NCBI RefSeq assembly: GCF_028453695.1
Contig: NC_135775.1
Span: 4,898,001 to 4,962,000 of the forward strand
From: Augochlora pura
Taxonomy: Eukaryota > Arthropoda > Insecta > Hymenoptera > Halictidae
Direction of reading: 5' to 3'
Length of the DNA: 64,000 bases
Part shown: piece by piece, positions 33,834 through 47,222 of the stretch
Layout: each line of letters begins with the position of its first letter
Position numbering within the stretch: the stretch's first letter is position 1
Made by a program: the position numbers and the translations under genes
Notes under the pieces: generated by a model
Seen by the model: the letters and a program-made list of their open reading frames with translations, nothing else
Told to the model about the DNA's origin: nothing
The model's database searches: none

Positions 33834-36800
33834 GTTCGCACTCTCGTCTCCAGCCCAGCGCAACCGTTCGCTTTCGTCGGCACACCAGATTAGTTCGGTG
33901 CTCGTTGCAATTGTTTGTTCAGACAGGCTTTGCCGTAGCAGCCGGGGAGAGCTTTTCTCAATGTAAACTTTAATGAATCGGCAGAGCCGCGCGTTCGGCC
34001 CCGTCGTTTCGGCCGGCCGCATATTTATTCGCACCTTTCGCCGGCGCGAAATTCGATCGATCCCTCCGCGGTGCTTAATTTCCCCGAAGAGGGGGCCGCG
34101 CCGCTGCCGACCGATAATAAAACGTCCCCGGGCGCGTGACAAAGAACCTTTCAGCGACGCCATAATTCACCGGAAGCGCCCGACGCCGGAGAGACGGACA
34201 AATTTCCCGCGCCGGTAAAAAGACAACGGCGAAGGAATTTCTCGTTAAGGACACCGGCTATTACAATGGGAACCAGGTAGATCCTCGGTTTCATCCCGCG
34301 GAAAGTTCTCGGAGGTGGTGCAGGCCAGGGCGGCTGCCAGAGCCACGATTTGCGGCGCGCCGTCAATCTCGCCTACCATCTTTACCAAGGTGTGTTGCAC
34401 CCCACCGGTGTACACGCGAACAGAGATCGCGCGCGCCTCCCCTCACCGACGAGAGAACCCCGCCCTCACCTGTTTCCGTCGGTACACCGCCGCCGACGTC
34501 GCTGCCGCCGTCGACGCCGTCGACGCCGCCATCGCGCAGGCAAAGTAGTTTACCCTTCAAGTTTTAATTATCTAATTAACTCCGTCAGTTCGATAATATT
34601 TGCCTCTGTAATTAAACCGCCAACTAAGGTTAACAACTTGCGGCGCACTTCCAATAGTAGGTCGTCGAGGTGAATAGCTCAGGGGAACAAGCGGCCCGAT
34701 ATCGGTTGCGCAGGTAGAACGGGGAGCGAGCCTGAATGTACAACCGGGCGAACTAATTGCCGGAACAGTGATCTCTTCGCGCCGGAGGAAACTCTTTGCG
34801 AGAAACTGGAATAACGGGTTACTATCGAATAGGGCGAACGGTGTTTTCACTGGGGAAAGTTCACTGTTCGCGCGCCTTCCGTGAAATCTGCCAGAAGCAA
34901 TCATCTTTGTTAGATTGTTTTCTGAATGGGGGCCGTTCGATCGGCGTTTTTTGATAAAGGATAGCTTCCTGAAGATGTTCGGGGATTTTGTAGACTGTGG
35001 ACCATCTCTGCAGTTTAAATATAATGAATTATACAGCTACGTCTGCCATGGGATCGTCTCAGTTATGGTGCTGCAGTGGTGCGTCAGTTATGGTGTATTA
35101 CTATGGGGCGTCCAATTCCTCTGCCTTTGGTTTCTTTTAGGATCATATTCGGGTATAATTTTGTAGATTTATAATTAATAAATATTCTTTATATTTACCA
35201 AATAAAACGTACTAAACTTCTTTATTAAGTAATAAAAAAAATGAGAGAGTTTCGATATTAAAAAGTAAATAAAATTATGGAATAAAAAAGAAAGTCAAAG
35301 GCCACAACATGGTAACAGGTTATCCACTGCCCTCCGTAATTTCAATACCGTACCTCCCTACATGAATTCTGCACGGTCTAACCAGAGTCCGTGCACGGTC
35401 GGGTCAAGCCGACCAAGGGCCAAGATGCCCGGTTCTTTCCGGATCTAGCGAATACCTAGGAAAGCCGCACGTCGTCGAGCGGGTCTCCGGACCGAGTATA
35501 ATTAAACGCAAAGATACCGGGAAACGAGATTAGTTCGAGCGGTGACCGGGGTCCTAAAAGATTACGGGCGAGCGCGGGCACAGAGCCAGTTACATCGTAA
35601 AACAGGAGGCAGAGGCGGTTAAACGAGAGACCCGGGTACGACCTTTGGGTTCCCGGGGAACTCGCCGACATCCCGCGACTGTGTGCCCCCCTCCGGACCG
35701 GCGAACCTCGGCATTGCCCGCCGAGCTAGCTGTTCATGGCTCGGCGTGTTCCAGGGTTTCACGGTCCGAGGGTCGGAACCATCGCGTGGCGCGCGGGTTC
35801 CCGCCGGGCCGGCTCGGGCCTGGACAGAGAAGCGAACGTAAACTAGCCATCCGCCTCTTCTGCCGGCAAGATTTCAATTTGCCTAATGCCGTCGACTGTC
35901 AGCCGTGGTGCGACCACACTTAGCGGCGCTCTTAGCGAGAGGGCACGGTTCGTGAGTCCTCTTCGGGCTGCAACACGCCGCGCCGGTGCCGGCCGCTCCG
36001 CTCCCGCTCGGATTCGCTGGCGTACCGGATGCGAGCCGGAGTTCTCAATCGACTCCGTTGTGACGTCTACCTCACAATCAGCATGTTTTGCGGTTGCCCT
36101 TTGACAGCCAAATGTCCGTTGACATATTAATGCCGACGAGCGGCGACTACATTGCTCGGTGTTTGATGTCGGGCAGCCGGCTCCCGACGCTTTATCACGG
36201 GGCGAATGCAAATTTGCGAACAGATCGAAAGAGTTGAAGGTTTTTAATAAAACATTCGGCTCGTGTCAAGTGCAAACAAACATCCTTACGCGTGGCTGAC
36301 GTTCAGCAGTATTCGTAGCACGCTAGCGTATTCAACTTTGCTAATTTATTTAAGCGAAAAGTATTACGATTTAATTTGGCCATTGATACGGTCGACAGCA
36401 AAGCAAGAAATTAACGAACAATGTCACGCTATATCTCTCTATAGCAAATCGGCAGGTTACCAGCCGTCATTGCGAGCAGTTATGCAGATTCCGTTTCGCA
36501 GTGTGATCGACGAGTCGAGGGGGTGGCCCGTCCCGTTTCGATTCTTCGGGTGCATCGTCTCGAATAAATCCGCGGGATTTATGTTTGTTTTCCGGTGACA
36601 CGGTAGAACGACAGCAGGTCGAACAATGTCGGCGGTATCGCATGGCGGCCGATCCGACGCGCGTCGACCATGCCAGGTCAGTTCAAAGAAACGCGTAAAC
36701 CCCTGAGTGCCCCGTGGTTTGTCGAATCGGTGAGCGGCGCGCGTGGAGTGGACCCGCGCGGGGGCGATCGTAAAGCTCGCGTCCGCGATGAGAAGCACTG

Positions 36801-39800
36801 TCGGGCTGAATGCACCTGGAACAGGCGAGTCGTGTTCGTGATCGCGCACCCGTGCTAAACATGGTATCGCGAGCTTGCGGTCATATAACGGACCATAAAG
36901 CGCTTTGTGGACTGGCGACCCTTCGAGCACCGGCACACGCGTTCGACGAAGGGCTTCCCTCTACCCCTTGCGGCGCCCGGCTCACTCTTCCCTTTCCATC
37001 TCTCGCTTTCTCGCTTTCTCTCTTTCTCTTTCTCGTTGTCTCCTCCTCGGTGTCTCCCGCGTCTGTTATTTTTCACGGTTTCTCCGGCACAGGGGAAACC
37101 ACCAGTACGAGGAACAGAGAACCGATAAGTCAATAAATCCGGAGGATTAACGAACAGAAAGTTGCGGTTCCCGTCATTGTTCACCGGATCCTCCACCCCC
37201 CTCCTCCCCCTTCGTTCTCCCCTTGGAAAAGCGATTCGATCGTGCTCGCGAAGTCGTGGATTTACCGGGAGTTGGATTAGCTCCAGATCCTCCCGCTCGC
37301 ATTCAAGGACCACGCAATCCACGCCGTCCGATATGGTATGCCATTCGCTGATGGAAATTCACGATGGCGCAGCAATTAGTACTCGGGGATTGAATATCAG
37401 GACGCCCGGCTATACAAGACGGGCCAAGTTCCCGACGGCTACCCACCCGGGCCCCCCTCCCTCCCTCTCTCCCTCCCCCCCTCCCCCGCCGCCGTCCAAA
37501 ACCCCTTCGTCTCACCCCACTTTTCGGGGGCATCGAAAACCCGCACGAGATTGCTCTTGATGGATTTCGACCAGCCATCGCCCGACGCGCAACAGCCCTC
37601 GCGGAAACAGACGGAAACTTCCGGCTGCTTCTAATCAAACCTACCGACGACTAGACTCTGGCTTTCGTGTTATACATTCGAACCGCTCCATATCGTCGCC
37701 ATTTTTCTCAAACCGATGTTACTGTCTTTGCAGGGTCGTTAGCCTTCTTTGGACTTTGGTAACTGCTTGGAACTGCTTAGGTTCGAATATCCAAAGTATG
37801 TGGTGATCATGTGTTCGATACGTTTAGATATAATCCTTAGTGTAAATGTGAACTTCAATAAAATTATTCACACTTTATCGACCGGTCATTCGGCTGTAAA
37901 CATTTCTATTACTATAGGGTAATTAAATTTACTAACATTTTTATATTTTTATAACATTAGCATCACATGATATTTATTTTTATTGTATCTATTATCTAAA
38001 AAATTATACAATAATATTAGAGCTCACAGTAATAGAATCTAACCAATGACAATTTATTTACAGGCTAGCGTACGAGGAAAAAAGCCAATTTATAGGCTAC
38101 TGACCGATAAAGTGTTAATAAAACAAGGTCGTATAGAACAACATAGCATATTCAATGAAGTAACATTCTCATGAGAAGAATCTGAATCATTACATAAAAT
38201 TTGGTGATATCATGAATTCGTGATCACATGTACTGTGCAAATTGCTACAGACTACCATATATGCACAGACTATTTTTAACTGTAGTCGCAGGATGGAACG
38301 AGTAAGATCAAAGATGTAAAGATGTAACGAGACATTGACTGGAACGAGCGGTCCTTTTTTCACGCGTAATTATTCGAGAGAATTCAGCGGGCAATTTGCG
38401 AGCGGCGAGAAAAGAATCGAAATCGACGATGCGGATGTAGGTGACGAAGACGTGGGCCGACGTCAGGATAAGCCAGGCGCACGTTGCGTAATGAGGATGA
38501 CACGGCGCGACATTCTCTCCCTTGGACCGGCTCTCCTCGACCCGTTCCTTCAGAAGCAACGACCGGGAGGAGACGAGGCGAGGCGAGGCAAGGCGAAGGA
38601 AATTCGCAGTCGCTCGGCGCTCTGAATAGGTCATTTAAGCGGAGCTTTTAACTCGAGCTAATTAACTGCCCTTTCTGTTTCTATTTGGCCTCGGCGCGTG
38701 CAAGCTGCCTAGGCCTTTTGCTCGGTTCCAGTCGCTTTCACGGGCCCGGCTGCTCGTCGCATTTTACGCGCCGCGTGCGCCGTCGAACACGCGACCCGTC
38801 ACCGGTTGGAGGCTGCGACACGGCTCCACTCGCGAACAGACGGGCTCCGTTGCGAACAAGTTCGGGACACCTACGAGGAACACGGCGAAACTTCGCGAAA
38901 GGATTTGTAGGTCGCGCAGACGTCGATCTGCGGAACCTTCGCCATTTTTTATTGGCTATGCTAATTAGATTAAAACGATCACTCTAATTCTACTGATAAT
39001 ATGAATCGATGGTGAGACCATTATTTATAATATTTATGCTATTCGCGGTCCTATAAATAGCAGGAACTTCTCGTAACCGGCTACATTAATCAAAAGTGTT
39101 AATTGCAATTTTCGTCAACGAAGCCAGTTTATTCGGCGATGAAGATTCCGCGACGTAATCTATGGAAATTGAAATTCTCACGGAAGTCAAGGCTAGGAAA
39201 GTCCGCGGCAGCCACTCGGACGACACTCTACGTGCGGTCGTTGTATATTTCTGGAATTGAATGGAAGTACACCGGAAAAAGGGAAGATGGAAAGGAGCGT
39301 GCTTCAACGGTGACCCAAATCGCGGGCCGTTTAAAGCGGCCGAAAACGTCTAGGGCACGCTCCGAAATCGCATCAACGGTATTTCACCCGACGGAACAGG
39401 CAACTTCACGTACGCGGAACCCGACACCGGAAGCAGGAACCGGTTAAACCCGCCTCCATCGCGGTATACACACCGGCGCGCCGACAAGCGCATCGGATTT
39501 TGAAGTTTACTTGCCGGCGGAGTTTCTCGTAAGCTTCTCGAAACTACAAATTTTGCATATCAATGCGCGTGGGTACACCCAGCCTGTCGACTCGATAAAC
39601 GACTTTCCACCCTTGGCCCCAACCTCCTGCGCCTCAGCCACCTCCCCGTCTCCTCCTCCTCCTCCTCCTCCCGTTCCCCGGGATTGCACCACTATTCTAT
39701 CACCGGGTCGGCAATATCGTCGCGTCTCCGTCCCTTGTACGTCGCGAATATACAGTCATTTCCCCGCCCCCCACCCCCTCGAACGGAATTCGCGCGTGTT

Positions 39801-42336
39801 TGTTCGAATTGGCCCAAACGGGGAAGACGTAATTTCCTTATAGCAGAAAATAGTATCCGAACTGTTATCGCGCACCTACGAGATTAGGGTGTTTCGAAGT
39901 GGTAAATCATAGTCGACGAATAACAACGGAACGGTTGTTTCACGTTCAATGACTGAGTTTGACGCCTTGTGAAACGCTGGGATATTCCATGGATTCAACA
40001 AGTACGATTTATTTCGTCGCTGTGAAATTGATTGTTCGAACGGTGGTTGTCGCTTGTTTGCCAGAGTTTGCGTGAATGATCAGAGACGGTAACACTCAAG
40101 ATTGCAATGTGTCGCGTTCGACAATTGCTGTGCTTCTTCTTGGTTTTGTTCTTCCGAGTGTGTCGGTGTTTGACGATAGCTATGTACCCTCAAATGTTAA
40201 TTAAGATGCTTTTAATATAATTCCCTATATAATCCTTTTCCTTTTAATAAGAATTTCGAAGACACGCCCAGTTTGTGGCCGTTTGACCCCGTTCGTCCCC
40301 GTTTGCGCTCACGGCTGCGAGGCTCCGTGTTGCGGGATTCTTTCGGAACGGTCTGGTACCTCTTGGCAATCGTACGATCAAGGATTCGGTGTCCGGAGGA
40401 ACACGGATCCCAGTCGTTTATCACGACGGGAGCGTAGCCGCGCGTGCTCCGCCCATCCGCCGTCGAGCAAAACCAAATTCATCCCCCATGTCCAGGTCAT
40501 ACAAGCAGGGATATTGTTTCGGCGTTATCGCGGCGGCCGTAGATGGGTACACGCTTATCAGGAAGTGTTAGCACGCTGGAAGCATTATTCCTATCCGGTC
40601 AAGTGGCCTGCCGCGCGCCGGTTATCGGCGACAAACTGATCCGGGCCCTGCTCTCTCTCTCGCTTCTCGCTCGCACCCGCCCGCACTCGTCCGCGCATGT
40701 TCGACCCTACGCGGACACAGGATACAGTCGTCCAACGACCCGGTAACGTTCCCCGCTCTGGGCTCTTGCCGGGGAAACGGAAACAAACATTCGCCAGGAA
40801 ACAGAGAGCGGCTCGCGAACTTCGAGACACCATTAGCTTTGACATTTTTTTTTTTTTGGTTGACAAACGAAGCAACGTGTCGCTACAAAACTAGGTAGGC
40901 TTGTTTGTATGTGTCTGGACCAGCTTTGTAAATTTTTATGCGTTGTTGGCAACAGAGCTGTTGTAATTGTTCAGCTAGGAAGCAAATGGTTCTTCCAGGA
41001 TCCGTTTTTGACGAGAGAGAAATTCTTTTTTTATCAAAGCAATTAACATATCTTTCCAAAAATTGGAATATTTGTTTATGTATACGTGGGTTATGTCTAA
41101 GATGTTTTGTATATAGTTGGAAACAAATATATGATTAATTTGTGATCGCTTAAAAATATAAAACTTTGTAATTCTAGGATAGTACTATATGGGTTAGTGA
41201 GTAACTGATGGTAAAATTGAGAGGTGGTTGATTTTACATATAAAAATAAGATAAAAATATGGAATAATATTTTTTCATTTAAGACTTCGTTTTCGAGAAA
41301 AATTAGGTTGCAGGAATAATACCGTTGAATAGCAGTCAAGTGGCGCGTCTGCCCATGACATGCCAATTCTACTTCTCGTCACACTACAAGCCACGCAAAT
41401 GCGACGCATCTTTCAACTCAGTTCACTAAAAACACGCAGCTCTGAATACAAAAATATTACCCTTCTTTTTCGACTTAGTTTTGCACGTAGAATGTCCCAT
41501 CTTACCATCGTACCATCAAGTACTGAATGCTCTGCATATTTGCGTCAAATGTGTGATATTCGTTTAGATTTTCACAAAACTACAACAATTATTCGTCGTG
41601 ATAGTGGACCATTTCTTCGAGACGATCCACAGGTTCGACCCAACCACGAACGTTTATAAACATAAAACTCTGCAGACCGATTATACGACACTAACAAGTG
41701 CGGTATAAGAATCCCGGAGCTCAAACGCGTGTAACCAAGTCTGCGAACTTCCCCGATGAAAAGTGGTTCGGTGCTACGGCGAGAGGCGGAAGTGTGTGCA
41801 CCTCGAAAACAAAGCAAGAACCCGAGGCGTTCTTTAAAAGCGACGGAATCTAATTAAAGGTCGCAAAGCGTTCGCAGGACGGGACACGAATTCGAAAGCT
41901 ATTCGAAAGTTCGGCAGGGGCGGGGGCGGATCGTTGGTCTGCTTAATATTTAACGGCTTAACGTGTCGACACGAAAATCTCCGGCCGGCGTGAGGTGCGG
42001 AGAGCGGCGCGCCGATACTTCGGCGACGAGAGAGAGAGAGTTGGTCGAGGAGGGTGGCGTCGGTCGCGGCCGATGAAAGTCTAAGGGTGGAAAGTAATCT
42101 CGGAGGCCCTGTGTATAAAGGCGCGTAGGTGTGCGCGCACGTGCCGCAGCGACGCCGCCTGATTGAAACACCGCGGATATTTAAATTGCGAAACTTTGCG
42201 AATAAATTTGCGCGCGGGCCCGCTCTTTTCCCCCCCTCCGCCTCCTTCTCCCCCGCGCGGCGCAGTTTACCCGCCTTTTTTCGGATTTACCTAATGAGCT
42301 GGCGGCCGACCGGACAAACACACTTGCCGGTCGGCC

Positions 42337-42339
<3 letters not shown>

Positions 42340-42368
<29 letters not shown>
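42340..42368. repeat. (GA)n microsatellite
   Basis: Pure GA array. Confidence 0.95.
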
Positions 42369-42369
<1 letters not shown>

Positions 42370-42879
42370 CTCTTCCTGAAAAACGGCGGATCGTTCTTTT
42401 ATTGCTTCGCCTCGGGAGTCCTGCGAGCAACTTCCGGTTGCCGGTCGATATAGGCGGGAAACCCGTCCGCGGTTTCAATTTCGCGACGGCGGAACACGGT
42501 CCGGAGAGGGGGGGCGGGGCTATTAATCTCGAGGCCCGCGTCGAGATAAGCGCGCGAATAATCGTGGGACGAGGAGGAGGCGAGTTTATCCGACCGACTG
42601 GAAATTAGCGCGCCACGGCCTCGTTTCCGACTCGAATATCCGTGACCGGTTCCTTGTCCCCCGGGCTAATCCGTTTTATCGGCGATCCAATCGGCGAAGG
42701 GACACCTAATCTCCGAGCGGCGCGAGCGAGGAACCCGCTCGGCTGTTACTAATCCGATACCTTGCAGGGGATACCGCGGGCTCTCCAGCACCGTCGAAGA
42801 CGCGCGGCACTCTACGGCCAAGTCGCCGGTGGAGTCGCGGGAGAGTTTCCAGACAGGAATAGACGCAAGGAGATTCGTG

Positions 42880-42922
<43 letters not shown>

Positions 42923-42925
42923 CGA
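42880..42925. repeat. (GA)n microsatellite, interrupted
   Basis: GA array with two AAAG breaks. Confidence 0.9.
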
Positions 42926-45238
42926 GACATAGATAGAGGAAGAGCGAGAGAGTCAGACCGGCGGCCAAGTGGTCTCGGGGCTTGGTAAGTGAAACGGAGC
43001 TTGATTAACCAGCCGTCCGACTGAGCCTTCGCCTCCAGTGAAGTTCGAAACACGATGAAAGCGAGTAACGTAATGACCTCAAAGGTGGCTGCGAACCTCG
43101 TGGAAGGTGTGCGCAGTCACGTCGTACCCCCGACGTACGGTCTCACGGAGTTGTACAATGTCCCTCGAGTGGTTCGCACTTGGGACAACGGAGCCCGTTG
43201 TGCATTACCGGAAGATGGACGCGTAGACCAAGCCCGGCAGCCTTTGACGGTAGACGTTAACGTCGTTCCGCGGCTGACTTTGGACCTCATCGGCTGCCTG
43301 GCTCTCTTCCGTGACGGGATAGGGATCCTCTCTTTGCGTTTACACCGAGGGATCGCCTGTTATCGTTGCTTGTCATTGGTTCGATCCGTGCTCCTTGCCA
43401 ATGTGTCGGAGCCCGGAAACTCTTCCCGTCGCAAGCTCCCAATATCGTTACGGTTAACAGGTTCTTCCCGAACGATTCTACTCGTCTTGAATCCGCCTCG
43501 TCTCGACGCTGGTTTCGCAACATTCAACCTCGGCGCGCGTCCACTTGTCCTATCCAGTCTATTAGTGTTATGTCTGGCGAGTTTTGAATTATTGTTTCGT
43601 CTGCGCGAGCTGCGCCAATCCCAACATAGTTCGTAGTCTGCATTTTCAAGTGCTGTTCGCAGACCGCATTTGTAACACGAGTTGTTTCTGACGGTCCTAG
43701 CTTTTCAGCGCTGCTATCTGTTTCTGTGTTACTTTCGCCGCTACGTCGCGTCTTCCTGTGTGTGATACGATTTCTATTGTTTCCTCGAGCATACGTTTCC
43801 TGGCGCGTTCGCCGCGCGTTGCGGATCTCTTAAATCTTTGCATTTCCGAATTTCCATTAAATATCTAGACGGTGTAGTTATTATTATTCAGGATTATTAT
43901 CAAGCCGCATAGTCAATTACTATGTATGTCTTAACAATACTGTTTTCATATTTATAATTATACTATCGTTCTCAGAGTTATTACTATCACTAGTTCGTGC
44001 TAAATTTTTGTAGGAAAATTAAAAGGCTATTTGGCCCTTTTATGCTAAATAAATTATCATTCGATTATTTTCTATTGCGCTATCATTCGGTAACCTTAAT
44101 CTAGACCTTGGACCAAGAAAATTGACCAGATCTTCCTCGGCGGCCAGCAATAGCCTTGATCCGTCACCGACACGGACACCGTGGCTCGAAGGCGATCCGG
44201 TCTAAGAAAACGCAGCCGCCCCGGTCGCGGGGGATGATCGAGAGTCAGGGGGCAAGAGGTCACTGTTTGTCGCGGTTAAAAGCATCGCCAATATTATGTG
44301 GACGCTGGTATCGGGTGTCGTTGCGTCTGGCTCGTACGTCCTGCGGTGTCCGATTACCGTTTACGTGTCCCGAACGAGCATCATCCTCCAATTTCGAAGG
44401 ATAACGCGGCTCTCTCGCGTTCCCGAGAACGGAGATTACGCTCGGACGAGTGGATCGTTTCCTTTTTGGCTCTACCCGGACCGCCCACCGGCGGCACACT
44501 CCTTTCCTCCGGCGTCTCCGCGCGGCGAGATTCTGCTCGCAAATGGAAGGATTCCCGCGGGATAGCTGCAATTTCAAGGGCAGATCCCAGGGAGAGACGA
44601 TCAATGGGACCGGGGATAATGTTCCCTCCCCGATCTCGAAACGGTCTCTTCCGGATTCCTTCGCGGACCGACGATTTTTTCAATCACGCCGGCGAGCGAA
44701 CGTTCACCGGGAATTAATAAAAAAAACCGATCGACCGGGCGGCGCGAGGGCCTCGATTTTCACCGGGCCGCGATTCAATCTCCGCGACTGCCCGAATCTG
44801 GGTCAAGGGTCGGCCGGCCCCGCTGGAAGGGAATCCGCATTTCAGGAGCATCGCGTTGACGTCCCTGCAGACTTTAATCGTATCTGCAGCGTACGTTCAG
44901 CGGCCTGTCACTCTCGTCAGGCTCGAGCCTCGAATTCGATTTGCCCGGCTCTCGATCTCGCTCCGTCCCTCCCCTCCTCTCTCTCTCTCTTCCTCTCTCT
45001 TCGTCTATATCCGTGCCCAGCGCTCGCGGTTCTTTTCCCACCGGCGTCCGCTGAATATTCAGAAGCCAGGTTCCGTTCGATGGATGGCTTAGCGGGGCCG
45101 ATAAAAGCCGAGGGAAAAATCGGACGGAGCGGCGAGGCGTCCGGAAAAGGAGTCGGTATTATGCCCGGCGCAAGACGAGGAAATTAGCTGCCGCCAGTTT
45201 TAATATCCGTTTTATTTTATTTCAGCCGGGCGGGGGGG

Positions 45239-45267
45239 AACCGACCGACCGACCGACCGACCGACCG
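45239..45267. repeat. (GACC)n microsatellite
   Basis: Seven tetranucleotide units. Confidence 0.95.
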
Positions 45268-46900
45268 GGGCCGGACCGACCCTCCTCTTTCTCGCGAGAC
45301 ACGGCCGCGTGTTTGCGAGCGATCGATGCCGCGGATCGCGAGAAACAATGACGTGCGAGGGGACTCCGCGCGCCGCCCAGCCAATCCAACCAATTTCCTA
45401 CGAGGGGATTATTTGCGGGGAAATTTCATTCTCGCGCTTTCCGAACGGCCCCCGCTGCTACGCCGCGAGTCAAGACAATAACGGACCGGTCCTCTTTTAT
45501 CGGGCTTATCGCTTAATTAGAATTTTTCGCGAGCTCGCCCCCTCCTCCCGCCGTTCGAGACCTGTCTCGGAGGGAAACAGTCCGAGGGGCTGGGGGATCC
45601 TCGAATGGAAATTCTCGGACGGCTATACACCGTTAGAATCCGGCAAGACGCTGCGAAAAATCCTGCTGGTAAAATAAATATTTTATCGGTCGCCGCGACG
45701 TTACCTAAATTCTTTTACATATTTACGAGAGAGTATTGCTATGGTCTTGAATTTTTTCTTGTGGAAAAAAACTGTTTTGCAATAGTAATCAGACCTGCGA
45801 ATGTTTATGCAAATTGCGCGCTCTCGGGCAAGTTTTGGTAAAATATTCTCGAGTGAATCTTCATCTGGATAACAATTCCATGGAATAGGAACTGAGCAGT
45901 AACTCTACTAAATTGATTTTGTAATAATAGCGATTTAGTTATGGATATGTATATTTTAAATTTTATTTTATTGTATTGTATATTAAAGTTTTTCTTACTT
46001 ATTATCAATATCATTGCTTCTACTATATTCTACTATTTTCGTGGTTATACAAGTAATTTTATGCGAAAATATTTGGAAGAATATAATAGAAATAAGAATA
46101 AAGAATAGTAAGTATGAAAGTCGTTAGTATACAGTATTATAAAATAAAATGTGAAACAAAAATGATACTAGTAATGGAAAATTCAGATAAATGTAAGAAA
46201 ATGTGGATAAATGTAAGAAAAGATGAATTAACGCTAGAAATTCTCGCGAGGGTCGTATCGTGCGAATTCCGTGAAGCTTTCACGAAAATTCTCAGACTGG
46301 CCAGCGACATTAATTAAAACACCGCGTAAAAGAGCATTGAACGAGACAACAACGCTCCCCGTACGAGATTGTTCGGTGAAAATTCGCGCGGTTTTGCCCA
46401 GCGTCTTGAAGCATTGTCGTGGACCCCTTTGCTCAGGTAGGGGCGTAAATTCGTTAAACGAATTCAACTAACTCGCGGAGGACCGGTGTCTAGCCGGGGT
46501 GCGCGGCTACGACGACGTACTTTTGCCGGTGTTCCTCGAGATTACTAAATAGACCGTAACGGGGGGAGGAGGGATGTTAGACGCGCGAGAGCTAAATCAC
46601 CATTAAATGATCCCCCCACCAGCCATCTTCCGACGGTTTCTTCGCTGTCGCTGGCTCGCCCTTCGCTCCAGCCACCGTTCTAAATGACGATCTCCTTTGA
46701 AACGGGGTCAGGTACGCTACCAGGCTTCTCATTATTGCTACGCGAGGGAATAATTAAGCGAGGAAGAGATTAAGAGGTTCGCGAGCATCAGCCATCATCC
46801 GCGGCTTGCCTCTTAACACTCCTACGGGGAGCATTTTTACCTTTGCGACGTTCTCGAGCACGGGAAACAGGTCTTTCGAAATGCCTGTCGCTTAGGAGAA

Positions 46901-46923
46901 CTCTCTCTCTCTCTCTCTCTCTC
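46901..46923. repeat. (CT)n microsatellite
   Basis: Pure CT array of 23 bp. Confidence 0.95.
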
Positions 46924-47097
46924 GCATTATCTCAGATGACACTCGGTTACACTTCAGGGCATCGGCCGTTGTCCCGCGTCGAGACACAATCGTTTCTCGC
47001 CCCCTGTTTTCTTCTACGTGCACCACGGTTTAACAGATTCTGTTATGCTACTAATGGACGCTTCGATGGCTTAACATTCCTGATAGAGAATTCACAA

Positions 47098-47222
47098 TTT
47101 AGAAAATATATAAATTAAATATTTCTAATGTACAAATAATTAATAATAAGTAAGTAATTGAAGTAACTACTTCGTGGTTGATCTTTAATATTTTATACCA
47201 TATTTAGAAAATATATAAATTA
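47098..47222. repeat. Direct repeat of 20 bp, 105-bp spacing
   Basis: TTTAGAAAATATATAAATTA occurs at 47098-47117 and exactly again at 47203-47222 in an AT-rich island. Confidence 0.65.

Larger units (their letters stand above)
33123..43050 (-). other. Right-hand intron of 30.6 kb, first third (nearest exon 2)
   Basis: The intron runs 63677-33123 on the minus strand. This part alternates CpG-rich DNA with AT-rich islands (about 35.16-35.30, 37.82-38.30 and 41.05-41.30 kb). It holds CT arrays at 33.80 and 37.00 kb, C-rich tracts near 37.44-37.50 kb, a CTC run at 39.65 kb and GA arrays at 42.34 and 42.88 kb. ORFs of 100-160 codons occur on both strands but have the skewed composition of microsatellites or GC-rich chance frames. 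I see no gene. Confidence 0.6.

Noticed and set aside
35059..35095. TCAGTTATGGTG repeated with 25-bp spacing
   Set aside because: Only two short copies with unrelated flanks; too little to interpret.
42105..42130. TATAAAGG box on the plus strand near 42113
   Set aside because: No initiator at the right distance and no credible coding exon downstream. Similar TATA-like words at 13966 and 26437 were dismissed for the same reason.
43055..43636. Plus-strand open frame of 193 codons, with an antisense CYKCG that recalls a zinc knuckle
   Set aside because: The antisense stretch lacks the His and last Cys spacing of a CCHC knuckle, and neither strand matches a family I know. An eroded mobile element cannot be excluded.
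44450..45187. Plus-strand open frame of 245 codons
   Set aside because: Arg/Ser/Pro-rich chance frame that includes a translated CT array; no motif.
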